Assembly (NCBI RefSeq): GCF_017745215.1
Contig: NZ_JAGHZV010000012.1
Span: forward strand, 47,991 to 111,990
Source of the DNA: Sphingomonas sp.
GTDB lineage: Bacteria; Pseudomonadota; Alphaproteobacteria; Sphingomonadales; Sphingomonadaceae
DNA: 64,000 nucleotides
Direction of reading: 5' to 3'
Shown here: piece after piece, positions 20,727-28,958 of the stretch
Numbering within the stretch: the stretch's first letter is position 1
Layout: every line of letters starts with the position of its first letter
The notes under the pieces: model-generated
What the model was told of the DNA's origin: nothing
Databases searched by the model: none
Seen by the model: only the letters and a program-made list of their open reading frames with translations
Position numbers and translations under genes: made by a program

Positions 20727-20816
20727 TTTCCGTTTCTCCTCCCCCCTGCGACCGAAATCCAGGGCGACCTTGTTTTGCGTACTGGACTGAGCGGCTCTCA
20801 GCTCTTATTGACCATT

Positions 20817-20825
20817 TGCATAACG
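20817..20825. promoter_or_regulatory. Half-site of the 22793 palindrome in the divergent promoter region
   Basis: TGCATAACG equals one half of the perfect palindrome at 22793-22812. It lies 26 nt before the GH5 start and 90 bp from the receptor start, so one factor could act on both directions. The other half-site is degenerate here. Confidence 0.4.
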
Positions 20826-20851
20826 AAAACGAATCCGAAGTGGAAGAGAGA

Positions 20852-22810
20852 ATGCGAAAGCCCATGATCGACGTTGCCGAAGGGCGGTTCGTCGACGCCC
20901 ATGGCCGGCATGTCGTGCTGCGCGGGCTGAACCTGGGGGGCGACTGCAAGATCCCGTATCCGGACGGGGGCACGCACCTGCCGAGCGACTTCGCCGACCA
21001 TCGCTCGGTGAGCTTCGTCGGCCGCCCGTTCCCGCTCCCCGAGGCCGACGATCATTTCGCAAGGATCGCGTCCTGGGGCTTCAATTGCCTGCGTTTTCTT
21101 GTGACGTGGGAAGCCATCGAGCACGAGGGGCCAGGCTGCTACGACACCGACTATCTGGAGTATGTCGCGGCGCTTTGTCGGCGCGCGGCGGCGCATCGCT
21201 TCGTGATCTTCATCGATTTCCACCAGGACGTGTGGAGCCGGATGACCGGCGGCGACGGCGCGCCGGGCTGGGTGTTCGAAGCGGTCGGGCTCGATTTCAC
21301 GCGCTTCGACGCGGCTGGTGCGGCGCATGTGATGCAACGCCGCTATGATTATTCAAGCGGTGAGGGACGCCAGGAATCGCGCTATCCGATGATGAGCTGG
21401 TCGCGCAATTACCGGCTCCCGGCGAACGGCATCCTCTGGACGGCCTTCTTCGCCGGCGCGACGCTGACGCCGCATTGGACCGCGGGCGGCGTCAACGTCC
21501 AGGGTTTCCTCCAGCGTCACTACCTCGGCGCGATGGCGGCACTTGCGAAGCGGCTCGCGGACATCCCCGAAGTGATCGGCTTCGACACGCTCAACGAGCC
21601 CAGCCTCGGCTTCATCGGCCAGCGCATGTCGGAGCCGCAGCTCGCGGCCGATCGCGATTGTCCCATTCCGGTACGCGCCGGCCCGTGCTGGACGCCCTTT
21701 GCGGCGCTCCGCGCGGCCGCGGGCGAGCCGGTCGAGCTGCCGGTCCTGGGAGCAGGAGAGGGCGGGATGCAGATCGTCGGCAGCCAGATCGCCAACCCCG
21801 AGGGCGTCTCGATCTGGCTGCCCGGCGTCGAGGACCCGTTCGAACGCGCCGGCGCCTGGACGCGCGAGGGCGGCGCGGCGCGGGTGCGCGACGAGGATTT
21901 CTTCCGCCGCACGGGCGGCCGCGCGATCGACCCCGACGCCGACCTCGTGCTGCCCTTCCACCACGCCGTCGCCGCGACGATCCGCAATGTCTGCCCCGAC
22001 TGGCTGGTCTTCGCCGAAGCCAACCCCTATCAATTCACCCACGGCCGCGGCTTCGCCAAGGGCATGCCGGCCCGGACAGTCAACGCCAGCCATTGGTATG
22101 ACGTCGACATCCTATGGCGGAAATCCTTCGATCCTGCGGCCGACCGCGCCGCGCTGAGCGAGCGCTACCGCGCCGAGATGGCGATGCTGTTCGACACCGG
22201 CGCGATCGAAGGCGCGCCGCGGCTGCTCGGCGAGTTCGGCATTCCCTATGACTTGGATGGCGGCCGCTCCTTCGCGCGCTGGGCAGCGGGCGAGCGCGGC
22301 GAGGCAGTCTGGGACGCGCATGCCGCGGCGCTCGGCGCGATGTACGATGCGATCGACGCGCTGCTGCTCAATTCGACGCAATGGACCTACACCGCCTCCA
22401 ACCGCAACGACCTGCGCATCGGCGACGGCTGGAACCAGGAGGACCTTTCGGTCTACTCCGCCGACCAGGTCGAGAACGGCGACGGCGCGCGCGGGCGGAG
22501 CGGCTTTGCGCGGCCCTATGTCGAGCGCGCGCAGGGCGTGATCCGCGCGATGCGCTTCGATTCGGCGAGCGGCCGCTTCGAAGCCGAGATCGACGTCGAC
22601 CCCGCGATCGCCGCGCCGAGCGAGATCGTGCTCCCCGAGGCCTGGTTCCCCGGCGAGATCGTCGTCTCCGGCGCCGAATGCCGTTTCGACGGCGAGCGCC
22701 GCCGGCTGATCGTCGCGGCGCGCGCGCGCGGGCTCCTCAGCATCGCCGTCGAGCCCGCGACCGGAAAAGATGCGAAAGGGGAGTCGACAATTCGTTATGC
22801 ACGTGCATAA
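20852..22810 (+). CDS. GH5 family glycosidase, endoglycoceramidase/glucosylceramidase-like
   Basis: This 652-aa protein has no signal peptide. It starts with a GH5-type barrel (VDAHGRHVVLRGLNLGGDCK, then FNCLRFLVTWEAIEHEGPG and FIDFHQDVWSR). The acid/base is E249 in FDTLNEPSLG and the nucleophile is E461 in LLGEFGIPYD. An N-terminal barrel with a large insertion (residues about 120-220) and a C-terminal beta-sandwich (from about 560) resemble endoglycoceramidase-related GH5 enzymes (GH5_12 and relatives), which cleave glucosylceramide, sterol glucosides or flavonoid glucosides, rather than cellulases. Cytoplasmic location fits hydrolysis of imported small glycosides. GGAAGAG precedes the ATG at 20852; an upstream in-frame TTG at 20816 is less likely. 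It is the first gene of a rightward operon. Confidence 0.75.
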   Translation: MRKPMIDVAEGRFVDAHGRHVVLRGLNLGGDCKIPYPDGGTHLPSDFADHRSVSFVGRPFPLPEADDHFARIASWGFNCLRFLVTWEAIEHEGPGCYDTDYLEYVAALCRRAAAHRFVIFIDFHQDVWSRMTGGDGAPGWVFEAVGLDFTRFDAAGAAHVMQRRYDYSSGEGRQESRYPMMSWSRNYRLPANGILWTAFFAGATLTPHWTAGGVNVQGFLQRHYLGAMAALAKRLADIPEVIGFDTLNEPSLGFIGQRMSEPQLAADRDCPIPVRAGPCWTPFAALRAAAGEPVELPVLGAGEGGMQIVGSQIANPEGVSIWLPGVEDPFERAGAWTREGGAARVRDEDFFRRTGGRAIDPDADLVLPFHHAVAATIRNVCPDWLVFAEANPYQFTHGRGFAKGMPARTVNASHWYDVDILWRKSFDPAADRAALSERYRAEMAMLFDTGAIEGAPRLLGEFGIPYDLDGGRSFARWAAGERGEAVWDAHAAALGAMYDAIDALLLNSTQWTYTASNRNDLRIGDGWNQEDLSVYSADQVENGDGARGRSGFARPYVERAQGVIRAMRFDSASGRFEAEIDVDPAIAAPSEIVLPEAWFPGEIVVSGAECRFDGERRRLIVAARARGLLSIAVEPATGKDAKGESTIRYARA

Positions 22811-22812
22811 CG
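22793..22812. promoter_or_regulatory. Perfect 20-bp palindrome, probable operator before the carboxylesterase
   Basis: CGTTATGCACGTGCATAACG is fully self-complementary. It overlaps the GH5 stop codon (22808-22810) and ends 19 nt before the carboxylesterase start. The length and symmetry fit a dimeric regulator such as LacI or GntR type. A half-site occurs at 20817-20825. No LacI gene is in the window; the TetR gene at 32342 and the IclR gene at 14042 are the nearest candidates. Confidence 0.6.
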
Positions 22813-22831
22813 TTTTTCCAAGGAGAGGACG

Positions 22832-24373
22832 ATGCGCGGTTTGGGAGAGTCGCTGGCGGCGGCGGCCATGGCGATTGGCGTCGCGGCGATGCCGGGAACG
22901 GCTGCGGCCCAGGCCGCCGCGCCGGTGGTGAAGGTGGAAGGGGGAGCGCTCTCCGGGTCGCACCAGGGCGGGCTCGATGTCTTCAAGGGAATCCCCTACG
23001 CCGCGCCACCCGTCGGCAACCGGCGCTGGCGCGCGCCGGCGCGGGCGCAGCCCTGGGCGGGCACGCGCCCGGCGACCGAGTTCGGCGCCGATTGCGAGCA
23101 CAGCCGCCGCGACTGGGAGGCCGACCGCAACGGCGCGCCGATGAGCGAGGACTGCCTGTTCCTCAACGTCTGGGCGCCGGCCAAGGCGGTCAAGGGCGGC
23201 GCGCCGGTGATGGTGTGGATCCACGGCGGCAGCTTCACCGCGGGCTCGGGCTCGCAGGCGGTCTATGACGGCAGCGCGCTCGCGGCGCGCGGCGCGGTGG
23301 TGGTGACGCTCAACTATCGCCTCGGCCGCTTCGGCTTCTTCGCGCACCCCGCGCTCACCGCCGAGGCCAGGGGCGCCCCCACCGGCAATTGGGGCCTGAT
23401 GGACATCCTCGCCGCGCTGCGCTGGGTGAAGCGCAACGCCAGGGCGTTCGGCGGCGATCCGGCCAAGGTGACGATCTTCGGCGAATCCGCGGGCGGCGGC
23501 GCAGTCAATGCGATGATGGTCTCGCCCCTGGCCAAGGGGCTGTTCCAGCGTGCGATCGTCCAGTCGGGCGGCGGACGCGATCGCGGCGGCTCGCTCGCCG
23601 ACGCCGAGGCGAAGGGCGTGGCCTTCGCCAGGAAATACGGCGTCGAGGGCAACGACCTAGCGGCGCTGCGCGCGATCCCCGCCGACAAGGTGCGCGGCAA
23701 CATGTCGCTGATGAACAGCGAGAGCGACACCTATTCGGGCGCGATGGCCGATGGGCAGATCGTGCTCGGCAACCTCGACGACGCCTGGCGCTCGGGCCGC
23801 GCGGCGAAGGTGCCCTATCTGGTCGGCTCGAACAGCGACGAAGTGGCGTTCCTGCCCGCGCCGCTGCGTGCCGCCGCCGCGGCGATGGCGCCCGGCCAGC
23901 TCGGCGAGGATGCCGCGGCGATCAAGGCCGCCTATGGGTCGGACGAAGCGTTCAAGCATGCGATCGTCACCGACCTGGGCTTCGGCGAGCCCGCGCGCTT
24001 CGCCGCGACGATGAACGCGGCCAATCCGAGCTTCCTCTACCGCTTCGACTATGTCCCCGAAGCGGCGCGCGAGCCCGGCACCGGCGCGGCGCACGGCGGC
24101 GACGTGCCCTTCGTCTTCGGCACGCTGGGCACGCTCGCCAGGCCCGCGACCGACGCCGACCGCGCGATGGCCAGGGCGGTGGGCGATTATTGGGTCGCCT
24201 TCGCCCGCGACGGCGTGCCCGATCCCAAGGGTCTTCCCGCCTGGCCGCGCTTCGCCCCCGACGGACCGATGATGGTGTTCGGGCCCGCCGGCCCCGCGGT
24301 CGGCAGCGCCGCCTCGCCCGCGCTCGATGCCGTCGCGCGGCACAATGACAAGCCCGCCAAGCCCAAGCCCTGA
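22832..24373 (+). CDS. Type-B carboxylesterase, secreted
   Basis: This 513-aa alpha/beta hydrolase has a signal peptide (about residues 1-27, ending GTAAAQA). Hallmarks of the carboxylesterase/cholinesterase family are the oxyanion hole in VWIHGGSFTAGSG, NYRLGRFGFFAHP, and the nucleophile S219 in FGESAGGGA. SEDCLFLNVWAP near residue 107 matches the family Cys-loop segment. It should hydrolyse carboxylic esters in the periplasm, possibly acyl groups on imported glycosides. AAGGAGAGG precedes the ATG by a few bases. A 20-bp palindrome just upstream suggests an internal regulated promoter. Confidence 0.9.
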   Translation: MRGLGESLAAAAMAIGVAAMPGTAAAQAAAPVVKVEGGALSGSHQGGLDVFKGIPYAAPPVGNRRWRAPARAQPWAGTRPATEFGADCEHSRRDWEADRNGAPMSEDCLFLNVWAPAKAVKGGAPVMVWIHGGSFTAGSGSQAVYDGSALAARGAVVVTLNYRLGRFGFFAHPALTAEARGAPTGNWGLMDILAALRWVKRNARAFGGDPAKVTIFGESAGGGAVNAMMVSPLAKGLFQRAIVQSGGGRDRGGSLADAEAKGVAFARKYGVEGNDLAALRAIPADKVRGNMSLMNSESDTYSGAMADGQIVLGNLDDAWRSGRAAKVPYLVGSNSDEVAFLPAPLRAAAAAMAPGQLGEDAAAIKAAYGSDEAFKHAIVTDLGFGEPARFAATMNAANPSFLYRFDYVPEAAREPGTGAAHGGDVPFVFGTLGTLARPATDADRAMARAVGDYWVAFARDGVPDPKGLPAWPRFAPDGPMMVFGPAGPAVGSAASPALDAVARHNDKPAKPKP

Positions 24374-24387
24374 AAGGAATCCCTGCC

Positions 24388-25440
24388 ATGCGTTCGATCA
24401 AGCTGCCCGTGCTGCTCGCCGGGCTGATGCTCCCTGCGGCCGCGCTCGCGCAGGCGGCTCCGGCGGAGGACCTCCGCTTCGTCCTGCCCAAGACCGTCTC
24501 GCCGCAGGCTGCGGCGGTGCTCAAGCCCGGCCTCGCGGCGCAGAAGGCGATGCGGCCGCAGCGCATGGCGATGGCACTCGATTTCGCGGCGCTGCGCGCG
24601 ATGGCGGAGAAGGATGTCGACACCAAGGTCGCGGCGACTGCGGCGGCTTACAAAGTGACCTATGCGCCGGACACCGTCGGCGGCGTGCCGGTGCTCCGCG
24701 TGACGCCGCAGAACGCCGCGACCGACGGGCGCGTGCTCGTCTATATCCATGGCGGCGGGTGGATCGGCGGATCGCCCAAATCGGCGTTCCGGCTCGCGGC
24801 GATCTATGCCTCGGCGACCGGGCTTCCCGTCGTCTCGGTCGATTACGGCCTCGCGCCCGAGCACGACTTCCGCGACATCACCGGCCAGGCCGTCGCGGTC
24901 TACAAGGCGCTCATCGCGCAGGGCCACAAGCCCGGCCAGATCGGCCTCTACGGCGACAGCGCGGGCGGCAACATCATCCTCGGCAGCACACTCCGGATGC
25001 GCGACGAGGGCCTGCCGCTCCCCGCCGCGCTGGTCGCGCTCTCGCCCGCGGTCGATCTCGGCAACGACGGCGACACGCGCACCACGCTCGCCTATGTCGA
25101 TCCGGTGCTCGATAATCAGGCGTGGCTCGACGCGGTGATGAAGGCCTATGCGGGCGCCGATGTCGGGGCCGGGATGAAGAACCCCTGGGCCTCGCCGGTG
25201 CTCGGCGATTATTCCAGGCCCTTCCCCGCGACCCTGATCCAGGGCGGGACGCGCGAATATCTGATGAGCGACTTCATCCGCGAATATCAGGCGATCCGCA
25301 TGGGCGGCGGCGAGGCGGTGCTCGACCTCTACGAGGGTATGCCGCACGTCTTCATGGGCTTCCTGTCCGACACGCCCGAGGGCAAGCAGGCGATCGGCAC
25401 CGCGCGCGACTTCCTGCTCAAGCGCCTCGCCAAGCAGTGA
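24388..25440 (+). CDS. Alpha/beta hydrolase, HSL-type esterase, secreted
   Basis: This 350-aa protein has a signal peptide (MRSIKLPVLLAGLMLPAAALAQA). It has the hormone-sensitive-lipase family oxyanion motif HGGGW near residue 120 and the nucleophile S191 in YGDSAGGNI. DLYEGMPHVFMGF near the C-terminus carries the catalytic histidine. The family hydrolyses short-chain or acetylated esters. It follows the carboxylesterase after 14 bp with AAAGGAA as ribosome site, so two different secreted esterases are made from one operon, perhaps to strip acyl groups before GH3 and GH106 act. Confidence 0.9.
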   Translation: MRSIKLPVLLAGLMLPAAALAQAAPAEDLRFVLPKTVSPQAAAVLKPGLAAQKAMRPQRMAMALDFAALRAMAEKDVDTKVAATAAAYKVTYAPDTVGGVPVLRVTPQNAATDGRVLVYIHGGGWIGGSPKSAFRLAAIYASATGLPVVSVDYGLAPEHDFRDITGQAVAVYKALIAQGHKPGQIGLYGDSAGGNIILGSTLRMRDEGLPLPAALVALSPAVDLGNDGDTRTTLAYVDPVLDNQAWLDAVMKAYAGADVGAGMKNPWASPVLGDYSRPFPATLIQGGTREYLMSDFIREYQAIRMGGGEAVLDLYEGMPHVFMGFLSDTPEGKQAIGTARDFLLKRLAKQ

Positions 25441-25452
25441 CGCACTGCTAGG

Positions 25453-27621
25453 ATGGCATCCGTGCGTCCCGCGTCTCGTCTCGACCGGAGTCCCGAGCAG
25501 CTGCTCGGCCTGATGACGGTCGCCGAGAAGGTCGGCCAGCTCAGCCTCTATTCGGCGGCGGTGCACTGGGGCGGCGATCCGGTGAACCCGGCGCTGACCT
25601 TCGATCCGCCCGAGAAGCGGCTGGCGGCGATCCGCGCAGGCGAAGTGACGGGGATCTTCAACGTCCATGGCGAGGCGTCGGTGCGCGCGCTCCAGCGCAT
25701 CGCGGTCGAGGAATCGCGCCTCGGCATCCCGCTGGTCTTCGCCGCCGACGTGATCCACGGCTTCCGCACCGCGCTGCCCGTGCCGCTGGCCGAGGCGGCC
25801 AGCTTCGAGCCGGCGCTGGCGGGGCGCGCGGCCGAGCTGGCGGCGAGCGAAGCGGCGGCGGCGGGGATCCACTGGACCTTCGCGCCCGGCGCCGACCTCT
25901 GCCGCGACGCGCGCTGGGGCCGGGCGGTCGAGAGCTACGGCGAGGACACCCATCTCGCGAGCCTCATCGCTGCGGCGCGCGTGCGCGGCTTCCAGGGCGA
26001 GGACCTCGCCGATCCGCGCCGGCTGATGGCGACGGTCAAGCATTTCGCCGGCTATGGCGCCGCCGAGGCGGGGCTCGACTATGGCTCGGCCGAAGTCTCC
26101 GACGCGACCTTCGCCGAAGCCTATCTGCCGCCCTATCGCGCGGCGATCGACGCGGGCGCGGGCGCGGTGATGACCGCGTTCAACGACGTCGGCGGCGTGC
26201 CCTGCACCGCGAGCCGCGACCTGCTCACCGGGGTGCTGCGCGAGGGCTGGGGGTTCGAGGGGGTCACCGTCTCCGACTATAATTCGGATGCCGAGACGAT
26301 CGTCCACGGCCACGCCGCCGACCGGCGCGAAGCGGCGAAGTGCTGCTTCCTCGCCGGGCTCGACATCTGCATGGAGAGCGGGCTCTACGCCGAGCATCTC
26401 GCCGATCTCGTCGCGAGCGGCGAGGTGCCGATGGCGCTGCTCGATGCCGCGGTGCTGCGCGTGCTCCGCGCCAAGGCGGCGCTGGGGCTGTTCGACGATC
26501 CATATCGCGGACTGGCCGTCGAGCAGGACGCCGCGGCGCTCAAGACCTTCGCACGCGAGGCAGCGCGGCGCTGCCCGGTGCTGCTGAAGAACGAGGGTGG
26601 CGTGCTGCCGCTCAGGCCAGGCGTGCGCGCCGCGCTGATCGGGCCGTTCGCGGACGAACATGCGCACCTCAACGGCGCCTGGGCGATCTTCGCCGACAAT
26701 GGCGAGTCGGCGAGCCTCCTCGACGGCTTCGCGGCCTCGCCCGAGATCGCCGCGCTCAGCGTCGCGCCGGGATGCGGCATCGAATCGCCGATCGAGGGCG
26801 GGATCGCGGCTGCGCTTGCCGCGGCGGAAGGCAGCGATGTCGTGGTGCTCGCGCTGGGCGAGGGGCAGCATATGTCGGGCGAGTCCCGCTCGCGTGCCGA
26901 TCCGTCGCTGCCGGCCGCGCAGCTCGAGCTGGCGCGGGCGATGCGGTCGCTCGGCAAGCCGGTCGTCACGCTGCTCCGCACCGGCCGGCCGCTCGCCATC
27001 CCCGAGCTGGCGGGGCTGTCCGATGCGCTGCTCGTCACCTGGTTCCTCGGCGCCGAGACCGGCCATGCGATCGCCGACCTCGTCCTCGGCCGCGCCGCGC
27101 CGGGCGGGCGGCTGCCGATGAGCTTCCCGCGCCATGTCGGCCAGCTGCCGCTCTACTACGCCCGCAAGCGCACCGGTCGCCCGCCCGAGGCCGGCAAGCC
27201 GCGCTTCACCGCGCGCTACATCGATGTCGAGCCCGGGCCGCTCTACCCGTTCGGCTTCGGCCTTGGCTATGGCCGCGCCGATTACGGCCCCGTCCGGCTG
27301 GATCACGCGACGATGGCGTGGGACGGCACGCTCACCGCGCGCTGCACGATCCGCGAGACTGCGGGCGCAGCGATCGAGGAAGTGGCCCAGCTCTACCTCC
27401 ACGACGTCGCCGCGAGCCGCATCCGCCCGGTGCGCGAGCTCAAGGGCTTTGCCAAGCTGGCGATCCCCGCGAACGGCGAAGTCGAGGCGGTGTTCGAGAT
27501 CACCCGCGGGCTGCTCGCCTTCGCCGACGGCACCGCCGAGCCCGGCGCCTTCGAGCTCTGGATCGCTCCCCACGCCGAGGCCGGCGAGCCCGCCCGCTTC
27601 GTCCTGGAGCCCGAAGCATGA
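25453..27621 (+). CDS. GH3 beta-glucosidase-type enzyme
   Basis: This 722-aa protein has the usual three GH3 parts: an N-terminal TIM barrel, an alpha/beta sandwich and a C-terminal fibronectin-III-like domain. The nucleophile is D275 in GVTVSDYNS. Substrate-binding motifs include VKHFAGYGAAEAG and GRAVESYGED, and a GGRLPMSFPRHVGQ segment near residue 550 leads into YPFGFGLGY. It releases terminal beta-linked glucose or xylose. No signal peptide is visible, so it probably acts in the cytoplasm on sugars brought in by the adjacent GPH transporter. The start has only a weak ribosome site 12 bp after the previous stop, so coupling to upstream translation is likely. Confidence 0.88.
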   Translation: MASVRPASRLDRSPEQLLGLMTVAEKVGQLSLYSAAVHWGGDPVNPALTFDPPEKRLAAIRAGEVTGIFNVHGEASVRALQRIAVEESRLGIPLVFAADVIHGFRTALPVPLAEAASFEPALAGRAAELAASEAAAAGIHWTFAPGADLCRDARWGRAVESYGEDTHLASLIAAARVRGFQGEDLADPRRLMATVKHFAGYGAAEAGLDYGSAEVSDATFAEAYLPPYRAAIDAGAGAVMTAFNDVGGVPCTASRDLLTGVLREGWGFEGVTVSDYNSDAETIVHGHAADRREAAKCCFLAGLDICMESGLYAEHLADLVASGEVPMALLDAAVLRVLRAKAALGLFDDPYRGLAVEQDAAALKTFAREAARRCPVLLKNEGGVLPLRPGVRAALIGPFADEHAHLNGAWAIFADNGESASLLDGFAASPEIAALSVAPGCGIESPIEGGIAAALAAAEGSDVVVLALGEGQHMSGESRSRADPSLPAAQLELARAMRSLGKPVVTLLRTGRPLAIPELAGLSDALLVTWFLGAETGHAIADLVLGRAAPGGRLPMSFPRHVGQLPLYYARKRTGRPPEAGKPRFTARYIDVEPGPLYPFGFGLGYGRADYGPVRLDHATMAWDGTLTARCTIRETAGAAIEEVAQLYLHDVAASRIRPVRELKGFAKLAIPANGEVEAVFEITRGLLAFADGTAEPGAFELWIAPHAEAGEPARFVLEPEA

Positions 27622-28958
27622 GCGCCCCGCTCGGCTGGCGGCGCACGATCGCCTTCGCCTCGGGCGACTTCGCCTTCAACCTCTACTGGCAGAGCGTCTC
27701 GCTCTACCTGCTCTTCTACTACACCGAGGCGGTGGGGCTCTCGGCCTCGGCGGCGGGGCTGATCTACATGGTCGCGTCGATCTGGGACGGGTTCGCCGAC
27801 CCGGTGATCGGCGCCGCCGCCGACCGCACCCGCACGCGCTGGGGCCGCTACCGGCCCTGGCTGCTCTTCGGCACGCTTCCGCTCGCGGGCGGCTTCGCGC
27901 TGCTCTACTTCCGCCCGCCGCTCGCCGGCACCGCGCTGGTCGTCGCGGTGATGGCGGCGCACCTCGTGTTCCGCAGCCTCTATGCCGCAGTGAACGTGCC
28001 CTATGCCGCGCTCACCGCCCGGATCACTCGCAGCGCCGCCGAGCGCGGCAATATCGCCGGCGCGCGGATGGTGTTCGGCACCTGCGCCTATGTCGCCGTC
28101 GCGCTGCTCACCCAGCCGGTGGCGGCGCTGGCGACCGGCAGCCGCGACGCACCGTTCGGCTTCTTCGTCGCGGCGCTGCTCTTCGCGCTGCTCGCCACGC
28201 CGATCCTGCTGCTGGTGTTCCGCACCACGCGCGAGGAGACCACGGAGGACGCGCGCGCTCGACGCGCGCTCGACTGGGCTCCTGTGCTGCGCAACCGTGC
28301 CTTCTGGACGCTGGTGCTCGCCGGGCTGTGCTTCGTCGTCTGCTACACCGTCTTCGCCAAGTCGGTGCTCTACTATTTCAAATACGTCCTGCTCGACGAG
28401 AAGGGCGCGCCCGCCGCGCTGGCGATGGCGGGGGCGAGCGGGCTCGTCGTCGTGCCGCTGTGGATGCTGGTCGCCCGGCGCATCGGCAAGCGCGCGGTGT
28501 GGCTGGCGAGCTGCGGGCTCTTCGCCTCGGGCCTCATCCTGTTCGCGCTCGCGCGGCCGGGCGCGGGCTGGGGGATGAACGCGCTGCTCGTCTATGTCCA
28601 GGCGGGCTATCTCGGCATCGTCTTCGCGTATTGGGGGATGCTGCCCGACACGGTCGAATATGGCGAGTGGCGGAGCGGCGGGCGCGCCGAGGGGCTGGTG
28701 TTCGGGCTGGCGCTCTTGTTCCAGAAGGTCTCGCTCGGGCTCGGCGCCGGGCTGTTCGGGCTGGCGCTCGACCATGTCGGCTTTGTCGCAAACCGCGCGC
28801 AGAGCCCGGCGACGATCGCCGGGCTGGTGACGATCATGGTCGCGCTGCCGCTCGCCGGCGCGCTGCTGTCGATGCTTGCGATGGCGTTCAACCCGCTGCG
28901 GCGCGGTACCCACGAGGCCATCGTCGCCGAGATCGCGGCGCGGGGAGAGACGCGATGA
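27618..28958 (+). CDS. GPH-family (glycoside-pentoside-hexuronide) cation symporter
   Basis: This 446-aa inner-membrane protein has about 12 hydrophobic segments. The MelB/GPH signature is clear: SIWDGFADPVIGAAADRTRT near residue 55, followed by RWGRYRPWLLFG. The second-half motif KSVLYYFKYVLL and the late WGMLPDTVEYGEW block also match. It imports a glycoside or oligosaccharide with Na+ or H+. It overlaps the GH3 stop (ATGA) and the GH106 start (ATGA), so all three are translated together. The substrate is likely a small rhamnosylated or glucosylated compound, inferred from its neighbours. Confidence 0.92.
   Translation: MSAPLGWRRTIAFASGDFAFNLYWQSVSLYLLFYYTEAVGLSASAAGLIYMVASIWDGFADPVIGAAADRTRTRWGRYRPWLLFGTLPLAGGFALLYFRPPLAGTALVVAVMAAHLVFRSLYAAVNVPYAALTARITRSAAERGNIAGARMVFGTCAYVAVALLTQPVAALATGSRDAPFGFFVAALLFALLATPILLLVFRTTREETTEDARARRALDWAPVLRNRAFWTLVLAGLCFVVCYTVFAKSVLYYFKYVLLDEKGAPAALAMAGASGLVVVPLWMLVARRIGKRAVWLASCGLFASGLILFALARPGAGWGMNALLVYVQAGYLGIVFAYWGMLPDTVEYGEWRSGGRAEGLVFGLALLFQKVSLGLGAGLFGLALDHVGFVANRAQSPATIAGLVTIMVALPLAGALLSMLAMAFNPLRRGTHEAIVAEIAARGETR

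Noticed and set aside
24187..27573. Long minus-strand open frame opposite the esterase and GH3 genes
   Set aside because: The plus strand encodes proteins with catalytic motifs in this range; the opposite frame has no recognisable domain.
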